Origin: Actinoallomurus soli
GTDB taxonomy: Bacteria > Actinomycetota > Actinomycetes > Streptosporangiales > Streptosporangiaceae
Direction of reading: 5' to 3'
DNA: 64,000 nt
Assembly (NCBI RefSeq): GCF_024055715.1
Contig: NZ_JAMXMV010000013.1
Span: 1 to 64,000 of the forward strand
The notes under the pieces are model-generated. The model was not told the DNA's origin, ran no database searches, and saw nothing but the letters and a program-made list of their open reading frames with translations. Positions 1 through 8,890 of this stretch are shown here, piece by piece (positions within the stretch are counted from its first letter, which is position 1; each line of letters begins with the position of its first letter). Both the position numbers and the translations under genes were made by a program.

Positions 1-14
1 GGCGCGGCTCTTGT

Positions 15-34
15 TGATCTACAACGTAAAGGCG
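15..34. promoter_or_regulatory. 20-bp motif shared with 56555-56574
   Basis: TGATCTACAACGTAAAGGCG occurs here and recurs with one mismatch (C to T at the eleventh base) at 56555-56574. The core TAC-N3-GTA is a short dyad, so a repressor operator is possible. It lies about 170 bp upstream of the proposed pafA start, outside any gene I would call. The regulator is unknown. Confidence 0.4.
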
Positions 35-202
35 GTCGCGCCGGCCGCCGCTTCGGCGTGTCGCCTGCCGGCGGCGGAGCCACGACGCGCCGTACGGGCG
101 CGGTCGTCCGGTCGCCGTACCGGCCGGACGCGGGAGCGGGTGGCCGCATACCGCAACCTGATCTCTACCAACCGCGGCCTCCGGACGCATAGCCTTGCGG
201 AT

Positions 203-1561
203 GTGGATAGGCGCATCTTCGGGTTGGAGAACGAGTACGGCGTAACGTGCACCTTTCGCGGGCAGCGGCGGTTGTCACCCGATGAGGTGGCCCGGTACCT
301 CTTCCGCAGGGTCGTCTCGTGGGGCCGTAGCAGCAACGTGTTCCTGCGCAACGGGGCACGGCTGTACCTCGATGTCGGCAGTCATCCTGAGTACGCGACG
401 CCCGAGTGTGACAGCGTCGACGAGCTCGTCGTGCACGACAAGGCGGGGGAGCGGATCCTGGAGGGTCTGCTCGTCGACGCCGAGCGGCGCCTTCGCGAGG
501 AGGGCATCGCGGGCGACATCTACCTGTTCAAGAACAACACCGACTCGGCCGGCAACTCCTACGGGTGCCACGAGAACTACCTGGTCGGGCGGCACGGCGA
601 GTTCGGCCGGCTGGCCGATGTGCTGATCCCGTTCCTGGTGACGCGGCAGATCATCTGTGGCGCCGGCAAGGTACTGCAGACGCCGCGCGGCGCGGTGTAC
701 TGCGTGAGCCAGCGCGCCGAGCACATCTGGGAGGGCGTGTCGTCCGCGACGACGCGTTCGCGGCCCATCATCAACACGCGGGACGAGCCGCACGCGGACG
801 CCGAGCGTTTCCGGCGGCTGCACGTCATCGTCGGCGACTCGAACATGAGCGAGACGACGATGCTGCTCAAGGTCGGCGCGACCGACCTGGTGCTGCGCAT
901 GGTCGAGGCGGGGGTCGTGATGCGCGACCTGACGCTGGAGAACCCGATCCGGGCGATCCGGGAGGTCAGCCACGACATGACCGGCCGGCGCAAGGTGCGG
1001 CTGGCCAACGGCCGGGAGGCCAGTTCGCTGGAGATCCAGAAGGAGTACCTCGACAAGGCGCGGGAGTTCATCGACCGGCGGGGCGCGGATCCGGTGGTGC
1101 TGCGCGTGCTCGACCTGTGGGAGCGGACCGTGCGCGCCGTGGAGACGGGCGATCTGGACCTGGTGGCCCGTGAGATCGACTGGGTGACGAAGTACCAGCT
1201 GATCGAGCGGTACCGGCACAAGTACGATCTGCCGCTGAGCTCGCCGCGGGTGGCCCAGCTCGACCTGGCCTACCACGACGTGCACCGCGGCCGGGGCCTC
1301 TACTACCTGCTGGAGCGCAAGGGCGCCGTCGAGCGGGTCGCCCGTGACCTTGACATCTTCCAGGCCAAGTCGGTGCCGCCGCAGACGACGCGGGCCCGGT
1401 TGCGCGGGGAGTTCATCCGCAAGGCGCAGGAGAAGCGGCGGGACTTCACGGTCGACTGGGTGCACCTGAAGCTGAACGACCAGGCGCAGCGGACGGTCCT
1501 GTGCAAGGACCCGTTCCGGTCGGTCGATGACCGCGTCGACAAGCTGATCGCGGGAATGTAG
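203..1561 (+). CDS. pafA: Pup--protein ligase PafA
   Basis: PafA joins the C-terminal glutamate of Pup to substrate lysines with ATP, marking proteins for the mycobacterial-type proteasome in the cytoplasm. The product opens with [13 protein letters not shown], the nucleotide-binding N-terminus typical of PafA/Dop. [13 protein letters not shown] follows near residues 55-68 and carries the conserved catalytic aspartate. The open frame runs back to position 11, but the GTG at 203 gives 452 aa, the usual PafA length, and starts exactly at the family N-terminus. No Shine-Dalgarno is visible. A TAGCCT hexamer at 190-195 stands 7 nt before the GTG, which suggests a leaderless transcript. Two FKBP genes follow, as is common in actinobacteria. 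The prcBA, pup and dop genes are not in the window. Confidence 0.96.
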   Translation: MDRRIFGLENEYGVTCTFRGQRRLSPDEVARYLFRRVVSWGRSSNVFLRNGARLYLDVGSHPEYATPECDSVDELVVHDKAGERILEGLLVDAERRLREEGIAGDIYLFKNNTDSAGNSYGCHENYLVGRHGEFGRLADVLIPFLVTRQIICGAGKVLQTPRGAVYCVSQRAEHIWEGVSSATTRSRPIINTRDEPHADAERFRRLHVIVGDSNMSETTMLLKVGATDLVLRMVEAGVVMRDLTLENPIRAIREVSHDMTGRRKVRLANGREASSLEIQKEYLDKAREFIDRRGADPVVLRVLDLWERTVRAVETGDLDLVAREIDWVTKYQLIERYRHKYDLPLSSPRVAQLDLAYHDVHRGRGLYYLLERKGAVERVARDLDIFQAKSVPPQTTRARLRGEFIRKAQEKRRDFTVDWVHLKLNDQAQRTVLCKDPFRSVDDRVDKLIAGM

Positions 1562-1646
1562 CGCGTTCTCACGCTACCTTTAGATGCCCGCTGACAGGGT
1601 GGGGTGCTTGTCGCGAACGTCGTCGACCCGCGAAACGGTGGAGAAG

Positions 1647-3005
1647 ATGTCTGAAGTCAAAGGCCGCGAGCAGACGCGGACGGACGAGCCGCAGGACGCC
1701 GAGGGGCGGGACGCCTCCGCGGCGGACCTCACGGCGAGCGGTGAGCCCGGAGCCGCCGAGCGGCCCGAGACGGAGGACACCGAGGCGGCCGTGAGCGGCG
1801 GGAAGGACGCCGAGTCGGGCGAGGTGCGAGCCGAGGACGAGGGCGAGGACCCCGGGAAGGCGGCGAACGGGACGCAGACGTCTGCCGCCGAGGAGGCCGC
1901 GGCCGAGGGCGACTCCGGCGACGAGCCGAAGAGCCGGTTCGCGCACCCGGATCCGATCAAGCTGAAGATCCCGGCGGCCCAGGAGATCACGCGGAACGAG
2001 TTCACGCCGCACGCGCTGGGCGCCAAGGGTCGTGGCGCTCCCCGCTCGGGCACCCGAGCCCAGGCGAAACGCCGCAAGATCCTTTTCACGACGGCCGGGG
2101 TCGTGCTCGTGGCGCTGGCGACGAGCGCGGCGGTCTGGTACGAGACCCGCCCGGCGCCGTCGGTGAAGGTGACGGGCGCGTTCGGCAAGGCACCGGCGAT
2201 CAAGGTGCCCAAGGACAAGCCGCCCGTGAAGCAGCAGGTGAAGGATGTCGTGGCCGGTTCGGGCAATGCCGTGGCCAATGGCGACCTCGTCGTCGCGCAG
2301 TTGGTCGCCTACAAGTGGGGCGCCAAGGGTGGCGGCAAGGAGCTGCTGAACACCTACACCAAGAAGCAGCCGGTCGTCGGTCAGGCGGGTCAGCTGACCG
2401 GGCTGGCCCCGCTCGACAAGGCGATCACCGGGCGTAAGGCGGGGACGCGGCTGGTGATGACCCTGCCGTACCAGGCGGTCGGCGACCAGATCGCCCAGTC
2501 GCTGCAGCTCGGCAAGACCGACGACTTCGTCGTGACGGTCGACGTGCTGAACAGCTTCGGCAAGACCGCCTCGGCGCAGGGCACGCCGCAGAAGCTCGAC
2601 GATCCCAAGCTGCCGACGGTGACCGCCGACGCGGGCAAGGCGCCGACGGTCAAGATCCCGTCCGCGGACGCTCCCGGCACGCTGCAGGTCAAGACGCTGA
2701 TCCAGGGCAACGGCCCGGTGGTGCAGAAGGGCCAGACGCTGATCGCGCAGTACCACGGCGTGCTGTGGCGGAACGGCAAGGTCTTCGACTCGTCGTGGCA
2801 GCGCGGCGCGCCCGCGTCGTTCCCGATCGGCGTCGGACAGGTCATCCCGGGCTGGGACAAGGGCCTGGTCGGTCAGAAGGCCGGCAGCCGGGTGCTCCTG
2901 GTGGTTCCGCCGAAGGAGGGCTACGGCTCGAAGGGCTCGCCGCAGGGCGGCATCAAGGGCACCGACACGCTCGTGTTCGTCGTCGACGTCCTCGGTTCGT
3001 ACTGA
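1647..3005 (+). CDS. membrane-anchored tandem FKBP-type peptidyl-prolyl isomerase
   Basis: This is a predicted prolyl cis-trans isomerase acting outside the membrane. From the ATG at 1647 it has an acidic, low-complexity cytoplasmic region of about 140 residues, one transmembrane segment (ILFTTAGVVLVALATSAAVW, about residues 145-165), then two FKBP-like repeats. The C-terminal repeat is canonical, with GWDKGLVGQKAGSR and VPPKEGYG followed by DTLVFVVDVLG. The first repeat is divergent and may be non-catalytic. The frame is open to an ATG at 1584, but that start has no ribosome-binding site; GGAG at 1640-1643 precedes 1647 with a tight 3-nt spacer. The choice of start is therefore uncertain. 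It lies directly downstream of pafA. Confidence 0.9.
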   Translation: MSEVKGREQTRTDEPQDAEGRDASAADLTASGEPGAAERPETEDTEAAVSGGKDAESGEVRAEDEGEDPGKAANGTQTSAAEEAAAEGDSGDEPKSRFAHPDPIKLKIPAAQEITRNEFTPHALGAKGRGAPRSGTRAQAKRRKILFTTAGVVLVALATSAAVWYETRPAPSVKVTGAFGKAPAIKVPKDKPPVKQQVKDVVAGSGNAVANGDLVVAQLVAYKWGAKGGGKELLNTYTKKQPVVGQAGQLTGLAPLDKAITGRKAGTRLVMTLPYQAVGDQIAQSLQLGKTDDFVVTVDVLNSFGKTASAQGTPQKLDDPKLPTVTADAGKAPTVKIPSADAPGTLQVKTLIQGNGPVVQKGQTLIAQYHGVLWRNGKVFDSSWQRGAPASFPIGVGQVIPGWDKGLVGQKAGSRVLLVVPPKEGYGSKGSPQGGIKGTDTLVFVVDVLGSY

Positions 3006-3030
3006 TCGCCCGGTGTTCGGAGGTTCGCGC

Positions 3031-3939
3031 ATGCGGCGCGTCGCCGCGCTGGCCCTGTTCCCCTTGGTCGCCGCCACGGCGTGCAGCGGGGGTGGCCTGC
3101 CCGACGGGCTGAAGGTCGCCGGGATCGTGGGCCGCCGGCCCACGGTGACGATCCCGGCGTCCGCCCCGTCGGGGAGGCTGAAGGTCGAGACCCTGCGGAA
3201 GGGGAAGGGCTCGGAGGTGACCGACGGCGACCTCGTGGTCGCCAATTACGTCGGGTACCGCTGGAACGGTGGTGACCACAAGCTGGTCGCCAGCAGCTAC
3301 GAGGCGGGCCGGCCCGCGATCTTCCCGTACGGCCGTCTGGTCACGGGCCTGAACAAGGCCCTCGCGGGCCAGCGGCCGGGCGGCCGGGTGCTGGCCGTGA
3401 TCCCGCCGGGTCAGGGGTATGGGCCGAGCGGGTACGCGCCGTGGCAGATCGGCGCCGGGGACACCATGGTGTTCGTGCTCGACGTGCTCGCGACGTACCA
3501 CAACGGAGCGAGCGCGCACGGGCAGCCGCAGCCGCAGAACGACCGGACGCTTCCGCAGGTCACCGCGGGGGCCACGCCGACGATGAAGATCCCATCGACG
3601 GCGCCTCCCGGAGGGCTGCGGGTCAAGACGATCGTCCAGGGCGGTGGGCCGCCGGTCCAGGCGCATCAGCTCGTCGTCTTCCACGACCTGGGGCAGATCT
3701 GGCGGACGGGCAAGGTCTTCGAGTCCACGCGCGCCCGCGGACGTCCCGACTCGGCGATGGCCGGAGCCGGCCAGATGATCAAGGGCTGGGACAAGGCCGT
3801 GGTCGGGCAGCGGGTCGGCGGCCGGGTGCTCGTCGTGATCCCGCCGAAGGACGGCTACGGGGCGAACGGACACGCCGCCTCGGGGATCAAGAAGAACGAC
3901 ACGCTCGCGTTCGTGATCGACATTCTCGCCGCCTACTGA
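3031..3939 (+). CDS. FKBP-type peptidyl-prolyl isomerase lipoprotein
   Basis: This is a second tandem-FKBP protein, 302 aa, and a paralogue of the preceding gene. The ATG at 3031 is chosen because GGAGG at 3019-3023 sits 7 nt upstream and because it begins a signal sequence, MRRVAALALFPLVAATAC. The cysteine at about residue 18 followed by SGGG suggests a lipid-modified, surface-exposed protein, although the lipobox (ATAC) is weak. The second repeat keeps GWDKAVVGQRVGGR, IPPKDGYG and DTLAFVIDILA. It starts 25 bp after the first FKBP gene and is probably cotranscribed with it. Both are likely to help extracytoplasmic protein folding. Confidence 0.88.
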   Translation: MRRVAALALFPLVAATACSGGGLPDGLKVAGIVGRRPTVTIPASAPSGRLKVETLRKGKGSEVTDGDLVVANYVGYRWNGGDHKLVASSYEAGRPAIFPYGRLVTGLNKALAGQRPGGRVLAVIPPGQGYGPSGYAPWQIGAGDTMVFVLDVLATYHNGASAHGQPQPQNDRTLPQVTAGATPTMKIPSTAPPGGLRVKTIVQGGGPPVQAHQLVVFHDLGQIWRTGKVFESTRARGRPDSAMAGAGQMIKGWDKAVVGQRVGGRVLVVIPPKDGYGANGHAASGIKKNDTLAFVIDILAAY

Positions 3940-4026
3940 GCCGGCCGGCCGTTCGTCACCGAGGTCCTCGCCGCGTGTTCTGAGCCACTCGGCCGTTCGT
4001 CGTCGAGGTCCTCGCGGCGTCCTGAG
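3910..4026 (+). repeat. degenerate copies of the FKBP gene's 3' end
   Basis: The last ~31 bp of the FKBP lipoprotein gene (TTCGTGATCGACATTCTCGC..., ending TGAG at 3940) recur twice beyond the stop codon at 3952-3984 and 3996-4026. The copies keep TTCGTC..CGAGGTCCTCGC and a final CTGAG. Spacing is about 42-44 bp. They appear to be tandem duplications of the gene terminus that are now non-coding. Confidence 0.6.
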
Positions 4027-4049
4027 GCGGCCGGCCGGAGCCGCGTCCC

Positions 4050-4055
4050 TAGACT
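4050..4055 (+). promoter_or_regulatory. -10 element TAGACT for a leaderless gene
   Basis: TAGACT fits the TANNNT -10 consensus and ends 6 nt before the GTG at 4062, where no Shine-Dalgarno exists. Transcription would begin at or next to the start codon. The same arrangement recurs at eight other genes in the window. Confidence 0.5.
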
Positions 4056-4061
4056 CGCGAC

Positions 4062-4742
4062 GTGGACGATGTCGATGCCATCGCGGCCCTGCAGGATCCG
4101 GTACGCCGGAGGCTCTACGACTACGTGGCCGCGCAGGATCACGAGGTGGGCCGGGCGGAGGCCGCGGACGCGGCCGGGGTCCAGCGCACCCTGGCCGCCT
4201 TTCATCTCGACCGCCTGACCGAGGCGGGCCTTCTCGACGCGGTCTTCCGGCGGCCCGCCGGGCGGAGCGGGCCGGGCGCCGGCCGGCCCGCCAAGCTGTA
4301 CCGGCGTTCGGCGGCGGAACGGGTGGTGAGCGTGCCACCGCGCGACTACCGGGTGCCGGCGGAGCTGCTGGCCGAGGTCGTGGAGGAGGCCGGCGGCGAG
4401 GAGATCCTGGAGCGGCTGGCGCGGCGCCGCGGCCGGTCGGCCGGAGTGGCCGCCGCCGGGGAGGCGGGTCCCCGCGCGGATGAGGGCCTGGAGGACGAGG
4501 GAATGGCGGCCGCGTTGCGGGCGCGGGGCTATGAGCCGTACCGCGACGGCACGGACCTGCGGCTGCGCAACTGCCCGTTCCACGCGCTGGCCGTGGAGTT
4601 CCCCCCTGTCGTCTGCGGGATGAACCTGGCGCTGCTGGAAGGGCTGATCGAGGGGCTGGGAACGACGGGGGTGGCGGCGCGCATGGATCCGAGGCCGGGG
4701 GAGTGCTGCGTGGTGCTGGTTTCTAAAAACAATGAGAGTTGA
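4062..4742 (+). CDS. SufR-like winged-helix regulator with C-terminal cysteines
   Basis: This is a 226-aa DNA-binding regulator of the predicted ArsR/SufR-like group (COG2345 type). The N-terminal ~75 residues form a winged helix: LQDPVRRRLYDYVAA followed by AAGVQRTLAAFHLDRLTEAGLL. The C-terminal half carries NCPFH, VVCGMN and PGECCVV, a cysteine spacing like that used by SufR proteins to hold an Fe-S cluster. The GTG start is chosen because it begins the conserved helix and has a leaderless -10 upstream. It could sense Fe-S status or redox state, which would fit the nearby Fe-S enzymes, but no suf genes lie in the window. Its link to the catabolic island is unproven. Confidence 0.75.
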   Translation: MDDVDAIAALQDPVRRRLYDYVAAQDHEVGRAEAADAAGVQRTLAAFHLDRLTEAGLLDAVFRRPAGRSGPGAGRPAKLYRRSAAERVVSVPPRDYRVPAELLAEVVEEAGGEEILERLARRRGRSAGVAAAGEAGPRADEGLEDEGMAAALRARGYEPYRDGTDLRLRNCPFHALAVEFPPVVCGMNLALLEGLIEGLGTTGVAARMDPRPGECCVVLVSKNNES

Positions 4743-4775
4743 CATAGAGGCAGAGGCGATGATCTGCTGGCGGGC

Positions 4776-5240
4776 ATGACGGAACACCACCTGGCGCAGC
4801 TCAACGTCGCCCGCCTTCGCGAGCCCCTCGACGCCCCGTCGATGGCCGAGTTCCTGGCCCTGTTCGAGCCCGTCAACGCCCTGGCCGACTCCGCTCCCGG
4901 CTTCGTCTGGCGGCTGACGGACGGGGACGCGGACGACGCGACGACCATCCGCCCGTACGGCGACGACGTCATCATCAACATGTCGGTCTGGGAGTCGCGC
5001 GAGGCGCTGTGGAACTTCACCTACCGGTCGGGCCACCTCGACGTGCTGCGCCGGCGCCGTGAATGGTTCCTGCGCATGGCCGAGCCCTCCATCGTCATGT
5101 GGTGGGTGCCGGCGGGCCGGATCCCGTCGGTGGAGGAGGCGCGGGACCGTCTGGAGCGCGTGCGGCGTGAGGGCCCCGGGCCGGAGGCGTTCACGTTCCG
5201 GGAGGTGTACGACCCGGCGGGTGTGACGGTAGAAATTTAA
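4776..5240 (+). CDS. DUF3291 domain protein
   Basis: This 154-aa single-domain protein matches the DUF3291 family, a ferredoxin-like-fold group related to small monooxygenase-type proteins. Visible features are HHLAQLNVARLREPLD at the start, the core NMSVWESREALWNFTYRSGH, and MWWVPAGRIPSVEEARDRLE near the end, all typical of the family. A TTGACA hexamer overlaps the end of the upstream gene at 4739-4744, but no convincing -10 follows. Its stop codon lies inside the proposed operator and promoter of the aldehyde dehydrogenase gene. The biochemical role is unknown. Confidence 0.75.
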   Translation: MTEHHLAQLNVARLREPLDAPSMAEFLALFEPVNALADSAPGFVWRLTDGDADDATTIRPYGDDVIINMSVWESREALWNFTYRSGHLDVLRRRREWFLRMAEPSIVMWWVPAGRIPSVEEARDRLERVRREGPGPEAFTFREVYDPAGVTVEI

Positions 5241-5256
5241 GCGCTAAGATATATCC
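5236..5256 (+). promoter_or_regulatory. GCGCTAAGATAT operator/promoter of the aldehyde dehydrogenase gene
   Basis: TTTAAGCGCTAAGATATATC is an AT-rich island containing the half-palindrome AGCGCT and a TAAGAT that could act as -10 (5245-5250). The element recurs upstream of the Mo-hydroxylase, cupin and MFS genes. It is proposed as the binding site of the local MarR protein. Confidence 0.6.
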
Positions 5257-5287
5257 GCCTTGTCGCCGAGTGGTGGGAGCGGATCCG

Positions 5288-6763
5288 GTGTTGGACGTCG
5301 CAGATGAGATCCTCGTCGGGGGCCACTGGCGGAAGGGCGGCGGTGAGGTCATCGCGACCCGTGATCCCGCCACCGGAGACGTCATCGCCCGCGTGCACGG
5401 TGCGAGCCCTGAGGACGTCGAGTGCGCGGTGGCGGAGGGCGTGCGCGCGGCGGCCGCGGCCGGTTGGCGCGACCTGCTGCCGCACGAACGGGCGCGGTAC
5501 CTCGTCCGGATCTCCGACCTGATCGCCGAGCGGGCGGAGGCCCTGGCGGGACTGCAGACCGCGGACACCGGAAAGTCGATCAACGAGACCCGCGCCCTCG
5601 TGTCCAGCGCGGCGGGGACGTTCCGCTACTTCGCCGCGGCGCTGGAGACCATGGAGGAGGCGCTCACCCCGCCGCGCGGGCCGTACCTCACCATGAGCCT
5701 GCACGAGCCGATCGGCGTCGTCGGCGCGATCACTCCGTGGAACTCCCCGATCGCCAGCGACGCGCAGAAGATCGCGCCGGCGCTCGCCGCCGGGAACGCG
5801 GTGGTGCTGAAGCCCGCCGAGTGGACTCCGCTGGTCTCCCTCGCGCTCGGGCGGCTCATCACGGACGCCGGGCTGCCCGCCGGGCTGCTGTCGGTGCTGC
5901 CCGGCCCGGGGCGTGTGATCGGCGACGCCGTCGTCCGGCACCCCGGCGTCGGGAAGGTGACCTTCACCGGCGGCACGGCCACCGGGCGGAGCATCGGCGC
6001 GGCCGCCGCCGAGAAGATCATGCCGGTCTCCCTGGAACTCGGCGGGAAGTCGCCGACGATCGTCTTCCCCGACGCCGACCTGGACCAGGCGGTGGCCGGG
6101 GTGCTGTTCGGGATCTTCTCCTCCTCGGGCCAGAGCTGCATCGCCGGCTCCCGTGTCTTCATCCACGCCGACGTGTACGCCGATGTGCTGGAGCGGCTCG
6201 TGCGCCACGCCGGCGGGCTGCGCGTCGGGCCGGGGACGGACCCCGCCACCCAGGTGGCCCCGCTGGTGACGCACGCGCACCGGGACAGGGTCGCGGCGAT
6301 GGTCGACCGTGCCCGGCGGGAGGGCGCCCGGGTGCTGTGCGGCGGCCGCGCGCCGGAGGGGCCGGAGTTCCGCCGCGGCGCCTACTACCTGCCCACCATC
6401 CTCGACGGCCTGCCGAACGACTCGGCCACCTGCCAGGAGGAGATCTTCGGGCCCGTGCTCGTGGCGCTGCCGTTCGCCGATGAGGACGACCTGGTCGCGC
6501 AGGCCAACGACACGGTCTACGGCCTCGCCTGCGGCATCTGGACCGGTGACCACCGGCGGGCGTGGCGCGTGGCCCGCCGGATCGAGGCCGGTACGGTCTG
6601 GATCAACACCTACAAGCAGTTCAGCATCTCCACCCCGTTCAGCGGGATGAAGGCGAGCGGCCTCGGCACGGAGAAGGGCCGGGACGGGATCCGCGCCTAC
6701 ACGCGCCAGAAGAGCCTCTACTGGGGCCTGACCGCCGAACCGCTTCCCTGGGCGGGCGTCTGA
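5288..6763 (+). CDS. aldehyde dehydrogenase (NAD(P)+)
   Basis: This is an aldehyde dehydrogenase superfamily enzyme oxidising an aldehyde to a carboxylate. From the GTG at 5288 it has 491 aa, the normal family length. GGGAG at 5275-5279 lies 8 nt upstream, which is why this start is preferred to the GTG at 5270. It contains VGAITPWNSPI, FTGGTATGR, the glutamate motif LELGGKSP (about residue 250), the catalytic cysteine in GQSCIAGSR (about residue 283) and the C-terminal QEEIFGPVL and PFSGMKASGLG. It is the first gene of the catabolic island and has its own copy of the shared operator. The likely substrate is an aldehyde made in the pathway, for example by the ThDP enzyme, but this is inference. 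Confidence 0.93.
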   Translation: MLDVADEILVGGHWRKGGGEVIATRDPATGDVIARVHGASPEDVECAVAEGVRAAAAAGWRDLLPHERARYLVRISDLIAERAEALAGLQTADTGKSINETRALVSSAAGTFRYFAAALETMEEALTPPRGPYLTMSLHEPIGVVGAITPWNSPIASDAQKIAPALAAGNAVVLKPAEWTPLVSLALGRLITDAGLPAGLLSVLPGPGRVIGDAVVRHPGVGKVTFTGGTATGRSIGAAAAEKIMPVSLELGGKSPTIVFPDADLDQAVAGVLFGIFSSSGQSCIAGSRVFIHADVYADVLERLVRHAGGLRVGPGTDPATQVAPLVTHAHRDRVAAMVDRARREGARVLCGGRAPEGPEFRRGAYYLPTILDGLPNDSATCQEEIFGPVLVALPFADEDDLVAQANDTVYGLACGIWTGDHRRAWRVARRIEAGTVWINTYKQFSISTPFSGMKASGLGTEKGRDGIRAYTRQKSLYWGLTAEPLPWAGV

Positions 6764-6794
6764 CCGGGGTGGCGGCCGCGCCCGGCGGCGGAGC

Positions 6795-7343
6795 TCAGGG
6801 CTGGTCCGGTCCGGTCTCGGGCGGTGTCTGCTCGGCCAGTTCGAGGGAGCGCTCCAGCTTCCGGAGGAGCCGTCCGAGCTGGCGCTGTTCGGCGTCGGTG
6901 AGCCCGGCCAGCATCCGCTTCTCGTTGGCGAAATGGGCGGCGGCGACGGTGTTGATCGCTTCGAGGCCCCTGTCGGTCAGCCGGGCGTAGACGACCCGCC
7001 GGTCGTCCGGGTCGCGTTCCCGGATGACGAGGCCGGACTTCTCCAGGCGGTCGAGACGCAGCGTGATGCCGCCGGTCGTGACGAGTGCGATCTCGGCGAG
7101 CTCGCCGGCCGTCTTGCGGTAGGGGGCGCCGGAGCGGCGCAGGGCCGCGAGCACGTCGAAGGCGGCCATGTTGATGCCGTAGCGGTCGAACAGATCGGCC
7201 AGCAGGCCCTGGTAGCGGATGAAGCTGCGATGCAGCCGCCCGAGGACCTCCATGGGCGTGGCGTCGATGGAGGGCAGCTCGCGCTCCCACTGCTCCAAGA
7301 TCAGGTCGACCGCGTCAGGTCGTCCCGATGGTCTGCTCGTCAT
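6795..7343 (-). CDS. MarR-family transcriptional regulator
   Basis: This is a winged-helix regulator of the MarR family, which usually releases DNA on binding a small aromatic ligand. It has a dimerisation helix near the start (LILEQWERELPSI, PMEVLGRLHRSFIRYQGLL), then the recognition region GELAEIALVTTGGITLRLDRLEKSGLV and the wing RERDPDDRRVVYARLTDRG. The ATG at 7343 gives 182 aa; an in-frame ATG at 7400 would give 201 aa, and neither has a well-placed ribosome-binding site. It is divergent from the Mo-hydroxylase operon across two copies of the shared operator, and convergent with the aldehyde dehydrogenase gene. This is the natural candidate to control the whole island and itself. Confidence 0.9.
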   Translation of the reverse strand: MTSRPSGRPDAVDLILEQWERELPSIDATPMEVLGRLHRSFIRYQGLLADLFDRYGINMAAFDVLAALRRSGAPYRKTAGELAEIALVTTGGITLRLDRLEKSGLVIRERDPDDRRVVYARLTDRGLEAINTVAAAHFANEKRMLAGLTDAEQRQLGRLLRKLERSLELAEQTPPETGPDQP

Positions 7344-7487
7344 TGTCGGTCGGGAAGACGGGCGCGGGCGCTCCTCTCCCTCCTCCTTCCGGTGAGGCAT
7401 CTGAGGGGTGTGAAAGCCAGTGCCCAACGTACCGGGAGGCGGGGGAGGCAGGTGCGAAACCTTGTGCGCGCCTCGCCACGATGCTAA

Positions 7488-7526
7488 AAACCTTAGCGAC
7501 AAACTATTTAGCGCTAAGTCTAATCG
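7488..7526. promoter_or_regulatory. divergent operator with perfect palindrome TTAGCGCTAA
   Basis: The region between the MarR gene and the Mo-hydroxylase operon holds CCTTAGCGAC (7491-7500) and the perfect 10-bp palindrome TTAGCGCTAA (7509-7518). On the minus strand the first reads GTCGCTAAGG followed by TTTTT. Two facing copies of the GCTAAG element fit autoregulation plus control of the divergent operon. Confidence 0.65.
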
Positions 7527-7586
7527 GGTCGTCGCGACCGAGACCGACCTGCGCGCCCGGACGAATCCCCCCAGGAGGCGACAGCG

Positions 7587-8408
7587 ATGCGCGTGCTCTC
7601 CACCGGGCTCGTGGCTCCCACGCAGCGCACGATCCCGGACTTCCGGCTGCGGCGGCCGCGCACGATCGCCGAAGCGGTCCAGACCGGTTCCGCCGACGGC
7701 GCCGTCTACGCCCAGGGCTGCACCGACCTGTTCGCGCGGTTCCGCGAGGGACTGGACTGCTCCTCCCTCGTCTGGCTGGCGGACATCGATGAGCTGACCC
7801 GGATCGGCTGGGACGGCCGGACGCTGGAGATCGGCGCGGGGGTCGGGCACCACGCCGGCTCCGGAGACGCCGCGGTGCGCGCGGCCCTGCCCGGCCTCGC
7901 GGCCGGCTGGCGGCGCATCGCCAACCACCGCATCCGGCTCCGGGCCACCATCGGAGGCAATCTCATGGCCCGGCGCACGCGCTACGAGATGTCGATCATG
8001 CTCGACGCCCTGGGCGCGGAGCTGTCGTTCGCCGCGCCGGACGGCGGGCACACGCTCGCCCCCGCCGACCTGTGGCACCGGCGCGAGCCGCGGGGAGCGC
8101 TGCTGCACACCATCCGGATCCCCGAGGTGCCGGGCACGTGGTTCGGCTACGAGCGCTCGCTGCGGCCGCTGCTGACCGTGGCCGCCGCCGTCCGCCGGGA
8201 CACCGTCCGGATGAGCGTGGGCTCGGAGTACACGCGTCCGTACGCCGTCGAGGCGCCGATCGGCACCGCGCCCGCCGAGATCGCCGCGATGCTGCCCGAG
8301 GAGATCGGTGACGCGGCCGGGAGCGCGCGATACCGGCGGCACGCGGCCGGTGTCCTGCTCGGCCGGCTGCTGGAACGGTTCACCGCCGGAGAGGAGCACC
8401 TCGGATGA
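7587..8408 (+). CDS. molybdenum hydroxylase FAD-binding (medium) subunit
   Basis: This 273-aa FAD-binding subunit of a xanthine-oxidase-family enzyme passes electrons from the Fe-S subunit to the acceptor. DFRLRRPRTIAEAVQ near the start and the FAD-binding stretch RLRATIGGNLMARR around residues 115-130 are typical, as is the CO-dehydrogenase-flavoprotein-like C-terminus. GGAGG at 7572-7576 precedes the ATG. It is the first gene of a three-gene operon in medium-small-large order, with stop and start of the next gene overlapping (ATGA). The promoter carries the shared operator. Confidence 0.88.
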   Translation: MRVLSTGLVAPTQRTIPDFRLRRPRTIAEAVQTGSADGAVYAQGCTDLFARFREGLDCSSLVWLADIDELTRIGWDGRTLEIGAGVGHHAGSGDAAVRAALPGLAAGWRRIANHRIRLRATIGGNLMARRTRYEMSIMLDALGAELSFAAPDGGHTLAPADLWHRREPRGALLHTIRIPEVPGTWFGYERSLRPLLTVAAAVRRDTVRMSVGSEYTRPYAVEAPIGTAPAEIAAMLPEEIGDAAGSARYRRHAAGVLLGRLLERFTAGEEHLG

Positions 8409-8890
8409 GCGATCCGATCACCATCGAGTTCGGCCTGGACGGGGAGCGAAGGCGCGAGCGCATCGCGCCGAACACGGTCCTGCTCGACCTGCTGCGCGAC
8501 CGCTGCGGCCGGCTCGGCGTGAAGGCGTCGTGCGAGCGCGGGGTCTGCGGCGCGTGCACGACCCTGATCGACGGGGTGCCCGTCGCGTCCTGCGGCGTCT
8601 TCGCCTTCAGCGTGGACGGGTCGTCGGTGGAGACGGTGGAGGGCCGGGGCCGCGCGGACGATCTCGGCCCGGTGCAACGGGCCTTCGCCGAATGCGGCGG
8701 GTTCCAGTGCGGTTATTGCACGCCGGGGATGGTCATGCTGACCACCGCTCTGCTGCGGGAGCACGTCGAGCCCGACGACGAGCTGATCCGGTCGTGGATC
8801 TCCTCGAACATCTGCCGCTGCACCGGATACCAGATGATCATCGACTCGGTGCGCCGGGCGGCCGAGCTGGTCCGTGAGGAGCGCGGATGA
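8405..8890 (+). CDS. molybdenum hydroxylase [2Fe-2S] (small) subunit
   Basis: This 161-aa iron-sulfur subunit has both clusters visible: the plant-ferredoxin-type ligands in CERGVCGACTTL (about residues 40-52) and the C-terminal helical cluster in CGGFQCGYCTPGM and NICRCTGY. All eight cysteines expected for the family are present. The ATG overlaps the end of the flavoprotein gene and the stop overlaps the start of the large subunit, so translation is probably coupled to give equal subunit amounts. Confidence 0.93.
   Translation: MSDPITIEFGLDGERRRERIAPNTVLLDLLRDRCGRLGVKASCERGVCGACTTLIDGVPVASCGVFAFSVDGSSVETVEGRGRADDLGPVQRAFAECGGFQCGYCTPGMVMLTTALLREHVEPDDELIRSWISSNICRCTGYQMIIDSVRRAAELVREERG

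Noticed and set aside
11-202. 64-residue N-terminal extension of PafA
   Set aside because: PafA proteins begin at the [11 protein letters not shown] region; the extension is Arg/Ala-rich, has no ribosome-binding site and contains an operator-like motif.
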